A stretch of DNA of 32,964 bases from an uncultured Oscillospiraceae bacterium (GCA_934590355.1 CAKTOX010000025.1:1-32964); one strand, 5' to 3'; shown: positions 1-6,276, numbered from the stretch's first letter. Notes: a model not told the origin generated them from the sequence alone. Program-made: numbers and translations.

Positions 1-77
1 TTCCGTTGCCGCTCTCCCCGAAAAGGCTTCCTGCCCCATTCCTGCGGCGTGTTCCGGCGTTGGCACGCTCCCCACAG

Positions 78-124
78 CTTCGGGACAAGTTGTCCCGAAG
101 TGACCTCTGGACAAAGTGTCCAGA
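78..124. repeat. Two tandem GGACA/TGTCC inverted repeats
   Basis: Two perfect palindromes lie side by side. The first is 78-88 against 90-100 (11-bp arms CTTCGGGACAA, 1-nt spacer). The second is 106-113 against 117-124 (8-bp arms TCTGGACA, spacer AAG). Both have a GGACA...TGTCC core, and a third copy with the same core lies at 2015-2031 on the other side of the regulator gene. Shared spaced palindromes of this kind are typical of DNA-binding sites in mobile elements. I infer recognition sites for an element-encoded protein, but nothing in the sequence names the protein. Confidence 0.6.
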
Positions 125-285
125 AATTGGCTCCTTGCGGTGCTTCCCCTGCCGGGGTATTCCTTTTCGGACGGTCATTCATTTTTCAAGGTGCAGCTCA
201 TCGATGAACTACCCTAAGTCTACACCTAAAAGACCGCCCGCCCCGTATATCCATAAGGTCGGAAATCAGACCGGAAAAGAAGATA

Positions 286-314
286 TTTCCACGCTCTCGG
301 AATTGTGGTAAAAT
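286..314 (+). promoter_or_regulatory. Probable sigma-A promoter for the 352 gene
   Basis: TTTCCA at 286-291 and TAAAAT at 309-314 are separated by exactly 17 nt. They sit 38 nt before the start of the downstream gene. The -35 box is only a partial match to TTGACA, so this is a moderate call. Confidence 0.4.
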
Positions 315-351
315 GGAAATTAATAAAACGAAAGATTAGGGCAAAGGTACG

Positions 352-630
352 ATGTATTTATTTGTAGAAGTTATTTTTTACTCCGGGCAACGGACAAGCT
401 TGCCTAAAGAGGGATATCGCCCAGATGCTGTTTTTAACCAAGTAGGAGATTATTGGGGAATTACTTTTATTGAACTTCCAATTGAAAAATTTGATAACCC
501 AACCCCAGCAATAATAAAATTCACCTTTCAAAATTGTCATTATAAGGAGATTAGTTTGGGACAATCATTTATAATCATGGAAGGCAGACAGCAAGTTGGT
601 GAGGGTAAAATTATATCAATAGACTGGTAA
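352..630 (+). CDS. EF-Tu domain III-like small protein
   Basis: This encodes a 92-residue protein with no signal peptide or membrane segment. Its sequence follows the third (C-terminal beta-barrel) domain of elongation factor Tu. A segment containing GQRT...GYRPDAVF near residues 12-28 matches the EF-Tu GRHTPF..YRPQF region, and SFIIMEGRQQVGEGKI near residues 72-87 matches the EF-Tu REGGRTVGAG segment. It has no GTPase domain, so it is not a translation factor. Stand-alone proteins of this type occur in accessory regions, sometimes near polymorphic-toxin immunity genes; an immunity role here is only inference. It is clearly AT-richer than the chromosomal genes, which points to horizontal transfer. 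AAAGG lies 6 nt before the ATG. The XRE regulator follows after 25 nt, suggesting co-transcription. Confidence 0.65.
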   Translation: MYLFVEVIFYSGQRTSLPKEGYRPDAVFNQVGDYWGITFIELPIEKFDNPTPAIIKFTFQNCHYKEISLGQSFIIMEGRQQVGEGKIISIDW

Positions 631-655
631 AATAAATTAGGCAAGGAGGGAGAGC

Positions 656-1456
656 ATGGAATTATCCATACAGGAACGATTGAAAGACTTGCGTGTGGAG
701 CGTGGGTTGACGCTGGAACAGCTTGCGGAGCAGACGCACCTCTCCAAGTCTGCGTTGGGCAGTTATGAGGCGGAGGACTTTAAGGACATCAGCCACTATG
801 CCCTTATCAAGCTGGCGAAGTTTTACGGTGTAACCGCCGATTATCTACTGGGGCTGTCCCAAACAAGAAATCACCCAAACGCTGATCTTGCAGACCTGCG
901 TTTGAGTGATGATATGATTGAACTCTTGAAAAGTGGGTTGATAGATAATTCCCTCTTGTGTGAACTGGCAGTACACCCGGATTTTCCCCGGCTGATGGCT
1001 GACCTTGAAATCTATGTAAACGGTATCGCAGGAAAACAGGTACAGAGCGCAAACGCCATCGTGGACACCATGAGTGCAACGATTATGAAGCAGTACAATC
1101 CCGGCTTGACCGACCCGCAGTTAAGACAGCTTATCGCCGCCCATATTGATGATGACAGCTTTTGCCGCTATGTGATACAGCAGGACATAAACAAGATAGC
1201 TCTTGACCTGCGGGAAACACATAAGGACGATTTTTTCAGCGTCCCGGAGGACAACCCGCTGGAAGATTTTTTGCAGACCGCCGAGGAAACCGCCAGTCCA
1301 GACAGCGACCCGGAGCAAGCAGCTTTGGTGTTTATCTGTAAGCGGCTCAAATTGAATTTGAAGAAGCTGTCCAAAGAAGAAAAGAAGTGGCTGAAAAAGA
1401 TTGCACAGAAGTCGGACTTGCTGAAAAATCCGAACCCGCAGCGGGGGAGAAAGTAA
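656..1456 (+). CDS. XRE-family helix-turn-helix regulator of a mobile element
   Basis: This encodes a 266-residue cytoplasmic DNA-binding protein. Residues about 5-65 form a Cro/C1-type helix-turn-helix (LKDLRVERGLTLEQLAEQ, then the recognition helix beginning LSKSALGSYE, and ending at YGVTADYLLGL). The remaining 200 residues are acidic, mainly helical, and end in a Lys/Arg-rich tail. I recognise this two-part architecture from regulators carried by Tn1549-like and related integrative elements of gut Firmicutes; the repressed genes are not identifiable here. AAGGAGGG at 643-650 sets the start at the ATG at 656. The protein may bind the GGACA/TGTCC palindromes that flank the gene on both sides, but that is inference. 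Confidence 0.8.
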   Translation: MELSIQERLKDLRVERGLTLEQLAEQTHLSKSALGSYEAEDFKDISHYALIKLAKFYGVTADYLLGLSQTRNHPNADLADLRLSDDMIELLKSGLIDNSLLCELAVHPDFPRLMADLEIYVNGIAGKQVQSANAIVDTMSATIMKQYNPGLTDPQLRQLIAAHIDDDSFCRYVIQQDINKIALDLRETHKDDFFSVPEDNPLEDFLQTAEETASPDSDPEQAALVFICKRLKLNLKKLSKEEKKWLKKIAQKSDLLKNPNPQRGRK

Positions 1457-1494
1457 GAGAGCGACAAATCGGGAGTTGCTATGAGGTAATTATC

Positions 1495-1809
1495 ATGGAA
1501 AGGAATATTGAGTATATACAGCTATTTATGGAATACGAATCTGATGATATGCCGATGGTATATTTTTATGAAGTCGATGTGAATGATGACCGTTTTGCCC
1601 TAAGAGCGATAGAAATTTTTGTAGACAGGACAGTAAAGTTTTATAATGACCTATATTGTGATGTTGTAGAAGTGTGTCCAATTCCAACCGTTGATGAATT
1701 AAACGAAAAGGTTTGGGGAGAGGGCTTTTATGCAACTATTATTTCTAAAGGTAAATTTGACGAAATATGGAATACAGGAATTTATAACGAAAGCCTAACG
1801 GCTACTTAA
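1495..1809 (+). CDS. DUF6881-family protein
   Basis: This encodes a 104-residue acidic soluble protein. It begins MERNIEYIQLF and has the features of DUF6881: an aromatic/acidic N-terminal strand, a YFYEVDVNDDRFALRAIEIF core, a PIPTVDELN segment, and a C-terminal ISKGKFDEIW helix. Its biochemical function is unknown. Such proteins occur singly in accessory DNA and in immunity-gene arrays. The frame opens at 1387 inside the regulator gene, but GAGGT at 1483-1487 ahead of the ATG at 1495 makes the shorter form the real one. Like the 352 gene it is AT-rich, unlike the regulator between them, so the two may have been acquired separately as cargo. Confidence 0.65.
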   Translation: MERNIEYIQLFMEYESDDMPMVYFYEVDVNDDRFALRAIEIFVDRTVKFYNDLYCDVVEVCPIPTVDELNEKVWGEGFYATIISKGKFDEIWNTGIYNESLTAT

Positions 1810-1851
1810 CATTCCCATTTATCGAGGGAGATAGCAAATCCAGCCGAGCCA

Positions 1852-1896
1852 GTCAACGGTCAAGATGAACGGCGCATTTCATGCGCCGCCGTTGAC
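1852..1896. repeat. Nested hairpin
   Basis: The outer arms GTCAACGG (1852-1859) and CCGTTGAC (1889-1896) are perfect complements. Inside them, GGCGCAT (1871-1877) and ATGCGCC (1881-1887) form a second perfect stem around TTC. No T-run follows, so this is not a standard terminator. It lies in the putative transfer region. Confidence 0.6.
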
Positions 1897-2014
1897 AGCC
1901 TCGCCCGTCTTTGCTGATGGGTAATCAAGGCGGGAAAGCCCTAAAATGGCTTCCCACCCATTTCAATTTTGAAAAGAAAATCCGTCTGCTTTTTCGTAAG
2001 TGTGGCTATCTGTC

Positions 2015-2031
2015 TGGGACACTTTGTCCCA
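2015..2031. repeat. Third GGACA/TGTCC palindrome
   Basis: TGGGACA (2015-2021), CTT, TGTCCCA (2025-2031): 7-bp perfect arms with a 3-nt spacer. It has the same core and spacing as the palindrome at 106-124. Together the copies bracket the three-gene cassette at 352-1809. Confidence 0.6.
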
Positions 2032-2207
2032 TAGTTCGGCGCAGGACGAGGGACGGGGGCTTTCATATACGCCCTGTCTGCTGATGAAACCAGTCCTGCG
2101 CTTGCGGCTCCACGCCACGCAATCACAGCCCTGTTTTCCTGCCGTTTCAAATGCCCTTGCCCTCCCTGGTGGCAACCGCATTTTCGCAGCAACGCCGACA
2201 GAGCGTA

Positions 2208-2240
2208 TAACACACTACACTTTGCAAGCAAAGTCGTGTG
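2208..2240 (-). other. Candidate oriT with pMV158-type nick site
   Basis: On the minus strand, 2217 to 2208 reads TAGTGTGTTA, identical to the nick-site consensus I know for the MobV (pMV158) relaxase family, which is cut between TAGTGTG and TTA. That would place the nick between 2211 and 2210. Directly 5' of it on the same strand is an inverted repeat, 2219-2225 against 2228-2234 (ACTTTGC/GCAAAGT, AA spacer), extended by CAC/GTG at 2213-2215 and 2238-2240. The arrangement of repeat then nick site is the MobV arrangement. No relaxase gene is in the window, so activity in cis is not shown. Confidence 0.5.
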
Positions 2241-2269
2241 CCAAGGGGCAAGCCCCTTTGGAAACCCCA

Positions 2270-2335
2270 GACAACAAAACAGGCTGAATATCTCGCACTT
2301 CCCCGGTGCTTGATACTCAGCCTTTATTTGTTGTC
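2270..2335. terminator. Long composite hairpin at the element/chromosome boundary
   Basis: The arms GACAACAAA (2270-2278) and TTTGTTGTC (2327-2335) enclose GGCTGA (2282-2287) and TCAGCC (2317-2322), with a further GCAC/GTGC pairing inside. On the minus strand this could terminate transcription of the 2317-2979 gene, whose stop codon lies within the right arm. It may instead be a terminal structure of the inserted DNA. The two readings cannot be separated from this sequence alone. Confidence 0.5.
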
Positions 2336-2979
2336 AGCAGCCCCCGTTTCGTGGTCTGCGTGTAGTTCCTTGTAAACTGACCTAATTCAAATACTTGATA
2401 ACGGTTTCCACGAACCCAGTACATATACTGAGACTCCACGATTTCGTTGAGCCGAGAATCATCAATCCTCCTCGATTCCTGGATGTGAGCAGCCCAGAAA
2501 TGATAAAAGAACATGAAGCTTTTGTACAATTCATCGAAATCAGCTACAATCTGAGCATGGAGCGCCGCTTCCTCATTTGGTTCGGAGGGAACATAGTTGT
2601 TTTCTGTAGATACAAAAATGCTTTGGACATACTCCTGCGCGCGGATTATTGCGTTAGCATCACTCGAGCATTCTATCTCGCTGAAAATATTCATTTGCCC
2701 CACGGCTGCTAAGCTTCTCAGATACATGAGGAGTGAATAAGGATCGCACTGGGTTACTTTCTCTTTGAGAGATTTTACTTTCTGAGCGATATCCTCATAT
2801 TTGGAAGCGTACTCTGTGCGCAGATATTCCATCTGCGCAGCATGTTGCTCTGGTGTTCGATTGTTTCTTACGATAGTGTTTTTCCCAAAGCGAGCCATCT
2901 CGAATGTGCCGTTGGAGAAGTAATCATCCGGACGGACAGCCTTATTCTTTTCCCTGCGTTCCCGGCTTTTTCTGCTCAT
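2317..2979 (-). CDS. Hypothetical protein, possibly truncated
   Basis: This encodes a 220-residue hydrophilic protein of unknown function. The N-terminus is strongly basic (MSRKSRERREKNKAVR), followed by a mostly helical region with a coiled-coil-like stretch around residues 45-75, and an aromatic-rich segment (SFMFFYHFWAAHIQ) near residues 155-170. There is no signal peptide. The ATG is set by AAGGAGGGA just upstream, and a good promoter lies at 3030-3058. The last residues (RGLLTTNKG) are encoded inside the long hairpin at 2270-2335. I suspect the original protein was longer and was cut when foreign DNA arrived, but I have no intact homologue to compare. Confidence 0.6.
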   Translation of the reverse strand: MSRKSRERREKNKAVRPDDYFSNGTFEMARFGKNTIVRNNRTPEQHAAQMEYLRTEYASKYEDIAQKVKSLKEKVTQCDPYSLLMYLRSLAAVGQMNIFSEIECSSDANAIIRAQEYVQSIFVSTENNYVPSEPNEEAALHAQIVADFDELYKSFMFFYHFWAAHIQESRRIDDSRLNEIVESQYMYWVRGNRYQVFELGQFTRNYTQTTKRGLLTTNKG

Positions 2980-3029
2980 ACTGTCCCTCCTTAGATTGCG
3001 GATATAAACGATAGAACTGCGTCGATGTA

Positions 3030-3058
3030 ATTATAGCAAACATTGTGTATAAACGCAA
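3030..3058 (-). promoter_or_regulatory. Sigma-A promoter of the 2317-2979 gene
   Basis: On the minus strand, TTGCGT (3058-3053) and a consensus TATAAT (3035-3030) are separated by 17 nt. Transcription would start about 45 nt before the ATG at 2979. Confidence 0.6.
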
Positions 3059-3174
3059 TTTCTAATACAGTATTACGGCGATATGTCATAATACCCACTG
3101 TTAGGGATGGGTCAGGGATTTTGCGGTCTTCGGCGTTCTTCCGTACCGAGGTTGCAACCGCTATTTTACCGCTC

Positions 3175-3197
3175 TGACCACAATTGAAATGTGGTCA
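3175..3197. repeat. Perfect inverted repeat TGACCACA
   Basis: TGACCACA (3175-3182) and TGTGGTCA (3190-3197) flank a 7-nt AT-rich loop. There is no adjacent T-run. It lies between the hypothetical gene's promoter and the tRNA-Pro terminator, in a 207-bp stretch (3059-3227, plus terminator) that has no gene. Confidence 0.5.
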
Positions 3198-3227
3198 AGC
3201 ACACTTTGAAAATCGAACTTATAACGC

Positions 3228-3256
3228 AGAAAAACCGCCTTTTAGGCGGTTTTTCT
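3228..3256 (-). terminator. Terminator downstream of tRNA-Pro
   Basis: AGAAAAACCGCC (3228-3239) pairs with GGCGGTTTTTCT (3245-3256) around a 5-nt loop. Read on the minus strand the stem ends in a U-run, directly after the tRNA 3' end at 3265. The symmetric A/T flanks would let it work in both directions. Confidence 0.8.
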
Positions 3257-3264
3257 GAGAAAGG

Positions 3265-3340
3265 TGGTCCGAGTGACAGGATTCGAACCTGCGGCATCCT
3301 GCTCCCAAAGCAGGCGCGCTACCAACTGCGCTACACCCGG
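3265..3340 (-). tRNA. tRNA-Pro (anticodon UGG)
   Basis: This is a complete 76-nt cloverleaf on the minus strand. The acceptor stem CCGGGTG pairs with CACTCGG (one G-U). The anticodon stem CCTGC/GCAGG encloses the loop TTTGGGA, giving anticodon TGG, which reads CCA and other proline codons. The T-arm contains GGTTCGAATCC, and CCA is encoded at 3267-3265. Its terminator follows immediately. An orphan copy of its 5' half lies 31 nt upstream, between the promoter and this gene. Confidence 0.95.
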
Positions 3341-3371
3341 TTATTGAGTTTTTTATCCGGCTGGGCGTATT

Positions 3372-3410
3372 CTCCCAAACCAGGCGCGCTACCAACTGCG
3401 CTACACCCGG
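3372..3410 (-). pseudogene. Duplicated 5' half of tRNA-Pro(UGG)
   Basis: These 39 nt repeat the first 39 nt of the intact tRNA-Pro (3302-3340) with a single mismatch: G instead of C at the tRNA position before the anticodon loop (genome position 3380). It covers the acceptor 5' strand, the D-arm, the 5' anticodon stem and the whole anticodon loop. After that the sequence diverges, so the anticodon stem and acceptor stem cannot close. It cannot be a working tRNA. Because it lies between the promoter and the intact gene, it would be part of the tRNA precursor transcript. Confidence 0.8.
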
Positions 3411-3426
3411 AAATATTGCACACGGT

Positions 3427-3455
3427 ATTATACCCCATTTTCCCCGCCCATGCAA
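3427..3455 (-). promoter_or_regulatory. Sigma-A promoter of the tRNA-Pro locus
   Basis: On the minus strand, TTGCAT (3455-3450), a 17-nt G-rich spacer, and consensus TATAAT (3432-3427). The predicted start near 3420 lies about 10 nt before the tRNA half-copy, so the half-copy and the intact tRNA should share one transcript. Confidence 0.8.
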
Positions 3456-3590
3456 GACTTTGTTAACGTTCCTTGAATAAATCGTTAACTGTCGCATACT
3501 GCGGAATATCGCCGAAATTTCTGCGTCCTTATAAGTAAGGCGGCTTGCCGCAAATCACAACCGTTAAAATTTAGGAAGGAGCACGAACTT

Positions 3591-3707
3591 ATGTTAGAAC
3601 ACATCTTTGAAAGCATCGGCAAGATCCTCGACTGGGGCGGCGGAAGCGACGCAAGCAAGAAGGTAATGGACACTCTTGCCAAGATCTTCGGAGGCATAGG
3701 CGCATAA
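3591..3707 (+). CDS. 38-residue amphipathic peptide
   Basis: This is a small gene on the plus strand encoding 38 residues (MLEHIFESIGKILDWGGG, then SDASKKVMDTLAKIFGGIGA). AGGAAGGAG at 3573-3581 precedes the ATG, and a strong terminator starts 18 nt after the stop, so it looks like a complete monocistronic unit. Each half has an amphipathic helix pattern (IFESIGKIL and VMDTLAKIF), with a Gly-rich hinge and a Gly-rich C-terminus. There is no classical signal peptide or cysteine. I do not recognise the family. A leaderless bacteriocin-like, signalling or membrane-active peptide would fit this build, but that is inference. No dedicated exporter or processing gene is adjacent. Confidence 0.55.
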   Translation: MLEHIFESIGKILDWGGGSDASKKVMDTLAKIFGGIGA

Positions 3708-3725
3708 GGCGCACGAAAAAAACAG

Positions 3726-3757
3726 CACCGGCGTTCATAACGAGCGCCGGTGTTTTT
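3726..3757. terminator. Bidirectional terminator between the peptide gene and gtrA
   Basis: CACCGGCG (3726-3733) pairs with CGCCGGTG (3745-3752), followed by T5 on the plus strand and preceded by an A-rich run that acts as a U-run on the minus strand. It serves both converging genes. Confidence 0.8.
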
Positions 3758-3761
3758 GCAG

Positions 3762-4205
3762 TCATTTCTCTTCTTTTTCGTCGTTATTCTCCTCGCTTTT
3801 AAAGGCGAAGAAGCGCTGGCCGAGGTAATTGAGCGCGACGAACAGGCACATTCCGCACAGCATCGCAACGTTCTCCTGAATGGTGGACGAGGCGCCGGAC
3901 AACAGCGCACGCACGAGCGGCTTGGCAGCGCCGTAGGCGATCAGATAGCAGGCCGAAATGTTCAGCACAAAGCGCCCCACGACCTTCCAATCGCGCTTTT
4001 TATACTGAAAAGTGAAGTATTTATTCAAAAAATAGCTCAAAATACTGCCGAAAAAGTAGTTCGATGCGGAGCTCAGCCAATAGCTCAGCCCAAACACGTT
4101 ATAAAACACGAACATTATCGCCGTGCCGAAAAGCGTATTTATAACACCGACTATGATAAAGCGCAGAAACGTCTTATCCAAAAATTTTGATAGCAGTTTT
4201 TTCAT
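3762..4205 (-). CDS. GtrA-family membrane protein
   Basis: This encodes a 147-residue integral membrane protein with four predicted transmembrane helices (about 14-36, 42-60, 78-98 and 112-132). It has the GtrA hallmark segments RFIIVGVINTLFGTAI in helix 1 and YFLNKYFTFQ after helix 2. The C-terminus is charged (SEENNDEKEEK). GtrA proteins are thought to help move lipid-linked sugars across the membrane for glycosylation of surface polymers. No glycosyltransferase is adjacent, so the sugar and target are unknown. It is a single gene, convergent with the 38-residue peptide gene and sharing its terminator. The family call is sound; the exact substrate is not known. Confidence 0.85.
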   Translation of the reverse strand: MKKLLSKFLDKTFLRFIIVGVINTLFGTAIMFVFYNVFGLSYWLSSASNYFFGSILSYFLNKYFTFQYKKRDWKVVGRFVLNISACYLIAYGAAKPLVRALLSGASSTIQENVAMLCGMCLFVALNYLGQRFFAFKSEENNDEKEEK

Positions 4206-4255
4206 TGGCCGTCCCCTTTATACGATTTATACGATATATTACAGCATTATAACAC

Positions 4256-4281
4256 AAAAAGCTCCCTTTGAGGAGCTTTTT
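4256..4281 (-). terminator. Terminator of typA
   Basis: AAAAAGCTCC (4256-4265) pairs with GGAGCTTTTT (4272-4281) around a 6-nt loop, 17 nt beyond the typA stop codon. On the minus strand the stem runs straight into a U5 tract. Confidence 0.85.
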
Positions 4282-4297
4282 GAATTTTCAATCATGC

Positions 4298-6118
4298 TTA
4301 TCTGTTGCGCATGACGGTCTTCATTCTCAGGCCGTGGTCAAGTATGCTCTTGCGCAGACGCAGATTTTGCGGAGTGACCTCAAGAAGCTCGTCGTCGGCG
4401 AGGAATTCGAGGCACTGCTCAAGGCTGAGCTGTCTGGGCGGGATAAGGCGCAGAGCCTCATCCGAGCCGGACGCGCGGGTGTTGGTCAGGTGCTTGGTGC
4501 GGCACACGTTGACGGCGACGTCATCGGCCTTCGGGCAGACGCCCACGATCATGCCGGCATAAACCTTCGTTCCCGGGGTAATGAACATCGCGCCGCGCTC
4601 CTGAGCGTTCCAGATACCGTAGGCGACCGCCTCGCCGGTTTCAAACGCTATAAGTGAGCCTGTGCTGCGGCGGGCAATATCGCCCTTGTACGGCTCGTAC
4701 TTCTCAAACACGGACGCCATGATGCCCTCGCCCTTGGTGTCGGTCAGAAACTCATTGCGATAGCCGAAAAGTCCGCGCGACGGGATAAGGTAGCTGAGCT
4801 TTATGCGGTTGCCGACGGGAGTCATCTCGAGAAATTCGCCCTTGCGCGCACCGAGCTTCTCCATGACGGAGCCCATGTAGTCCGAGGGAACGTCGATAAC
4901 GACGCGCTCGATAGGCTCGCAGGTGACGCCGTCTATCTCCTTATACAGCACACGCGGGGGGGATACCTGGAATTCATAGCCCTCGCGGCGCATGGTTTCG
5001 ATGAGTATGCTCAGGCTCATTTCGCCGCGGCCGGCAACGTTGAACGAGTCGGTCGCACCGTCAACATCGGTAACGCGCAGGGAAACGTCCTTGAGCGTTT
5101 CGCGGATGAGACGGTCGCGTATCTGGCGCGAGGTGACGAACTTGCCCTCGCGGCCTGCAAAGGGGCTGTCGTTGACGGAGAAGGTCATTTCCAGCGTTGG
5201 GGCGGATATTTTGACAAACGGCAGGGGCTCGGCAAAGCCCTTTGCACATATCGTATCGCCTATCGTGACATCGCCTATGCCGCTCATGGCAATGATATTG
5301 CCCGCGCCGACCTCCGTTACGGGAACCTTGGTCAGACCCTCGAACTCATAAAGCGACACTGCCTTCGCCTTCACGGGCACTGCGTCCGGGTCATGATAGT
5401 TGCAGACCTCGATCTCCTGATTCTGCTTGATAACGCCGCGCTCAATGCGGCCTATTGCAATACGTCCGACATACTCGTTGTAGTCAACGCTCGAAACGAG
5501 GAGCTGGAAGGGGCTGTCGAGATCCTGCTCGGGTGCGGGAATGTACTCGAGGATGGTCTCGAAAAGGGGCTTGAGATCGGTACCGGGGACCTCGGGAGAA
5601 TAGCTTGCCGTGCCCTGCCTGCCGGAGCAGAAGAGCATGGGAGAATCAAGCTGCTCGTCGGTCGCGTCAAGGTCCATGAGAAGCTCGAGCACCTCGTCAA
5701 TGACCTCGTGAATACGCTGGTCGGGGCGGTCGATCTTATTGACGACGACGATGACTCTGTGGCCGAGCTCAAGCGCGCGCGACAGGACGAATCTCGTCTG
5801 CGGCATCGGGCCCTCGGCAGCGTCAACGAGCAGGATAACGCCGTTGACCATCTTTAGGATACGCTCGACCTCGCCGCCGAAGTCGGCGTGGCCCGGGGTA
5901 TCGACGATGTTTATTTTCGTATCGCCGTAGCGCACGGCGGTGTTCTTTGCCATGATGGTTATGCCGCGCTCGCGCTCAAGGTCGTTCGAGTCCATTACGC
6001 GGTCAACGATCTCCTGATTTTCGCGGTAAACGCCGCCCTGCTTGAGCATCTCGTCAACGAGCGTGGTCTTGCCGTGGTCAACGTGCGCGATGATGGCAAC
6101 ATTTCTGAGTTTCTCCAT
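4298..6118 (-). CDS. typA: Translational GTPase TypA/BipA
   Basis: This encodes a 606-residue ribosome-binding GTPase of the EF-G superfamily, needed for 50S assembly and stress adaptation in other bacteria. The G domain shows the P-loop AHVDHGKT (residues 11-18), switch RERGITI (49-55), DTPGH (73-77) and NKID (127-130). EF-G-like domains II, III and V and the TypA-specific C-terminal domain (YRTKHLTN-type region near 540-560) follow. Length and motifs are full-length. AGGAG 8-12 nt upstream supports the ATG at 6118. It appears to be monocistronic, flanked by its own terminator at 4256-4281 and the argS terminator at 6272-6308. Confidence 0.97.
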   Translation of the reverse strand: MEKLRNVAIIAHVDHGKTTLVDEMLKQGGVYRENQEIVDRVMDSNDLERERGITIMAKNTAVRYGDTKINIVDTPGHADFGGEVERILKMVNGVILLVDAAEGPMPQTRFVLSRALELGHRVIVVVNKIDRPDQRIHEVIDEVLELLMDLDATDEQLDSPMLFCSGRQGTASYSPEVPGTDLKPLFETILEYIPAPEQDLDSPFQLLVSSVDYNEYVGRIAIGRIERGVIKQNQEIEVCNYHDPDAVPVKAKAVSLYEFEGLTKVPVTEVGAGNIIAMSGIGDVTIGDTICAKGFAEPLPFVKISAPTLEMTFSVNDSPFAGREGKFVTSRQIRDRLIRETLKDVSLRVTDVDGATDSFNVAGRGEMSLSILIETMRREGYEFQVSPPRVLYKEIDGVTCEPIERVVIDVPSDYMGSVMEKLGARKGEFLEMTPVGNRIKLSYLIPSRGLFGYRNEFLTDTKGEGIMASVFEKYEPYKGDIARRSTGSLIAFETGEAVAYGIWNAQERGAMFITPGTKVYAGMIVGVCPKADDVAVNVCRTKHLTNTRASGSDEALRLIPPRQLSLEQCLEFLADDELLEVTPQNLRLRKSILDHGLRMKTVMRNR

Positions 6119-6230
6119 TTAAACTCAACTCCTAAACAATTTATCAGATTTCAACACAAAAATATATTTTAGCACCACCCCCTTCAAATTACAAGCATTT
6201 TCAGAGGCGAATTGGGGCTGTACCTATACT

Positions 6231-6276
6231 TTTTTGCGGTTTCCCGGTATCGAGAGTGCCGACTAAACCGCAAAAA
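6231..6276. repeat. Long-armed hairpin overlapping the argS terminator
   Basis: TTTTTGCGGTTT (6231-6242) and AAACCGCAAAAA (6265-6276) are perfect 12-bp complements. The last five bases are shared with the neighbouring stem at 6272-6308, so the two cannot both form fully. The loop holds another copy of GAGAGTGC (6252-6259). Confidence 0.65.

Larger units (their letters stand above)
1..351. other. Non-coding left flank of a mobile element
   Basis: No convincing gene is present. A 101-codon frame at 6-311 has arginine/proline-rich, low-complexity content and no good ribosome-binding site at its start, so it is probably spurious. A shorter in-frame start at 204 (35 codons, AAGGTG about 9 nt upstream) is possible but unsupported. 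The stretch contains the two palindromes at 78-124 and, near its right end, a promoter-like sequence for the next gene. Base composition moves from GC-rich to AT-rich at about 300. Confidence 0.4.
1810..2269. other. Non-coding transfer-region remnant
   Basis: No gene is supported. The 95-codon frame at 2000-2287 has no ribosome-binding site and overlaps several hairpins, so I treat it as spurious. In order the stretch holds a nested hairpin (1852-1896), a GGACA/TGTCC palindrome (2015-2031), an oriT-like inverted repeat with a nick-site motif (2208-2240), and a small GC-rich hairpin around 2244-2257. A run of secondary structures without coding sequence is what a relaxosome-binding region looks like, but the relaxase is not in the window. 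Confidence 0.5.

Noticed and set aside
6..311. 101-codon frame at the left edge
   Set aside because: No ribosome-binding site, biased low-complexity composition, and it covers two perfect palindromes. It is better explained as non-coding element sequence.
2000..2287. 95-codon frame in the transfer region
   Set aside because: No ribosome-binding site; it overlaps the oriT-like repeat and several hairpins. A structural DNA role is more likely.
1..3400. Intact insertion sequence or integrase
   Set aside because: No transposase or recombinase motifs occur in any frame, and no target-site duplication could be matched. Only remnants are supported.
3265..3410. Two complete tandem tRNA genes
   Set aside because: Only the copy at 3265-3340 can fold. 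The second lacks the 3' half, so its anticodon and acceptor stems cannot close.
3219..3497. Frame reading through the tRNA-Pro genes
   Set aside because: It consists largely of tRNA sequence on the minus strand and has no start signals.
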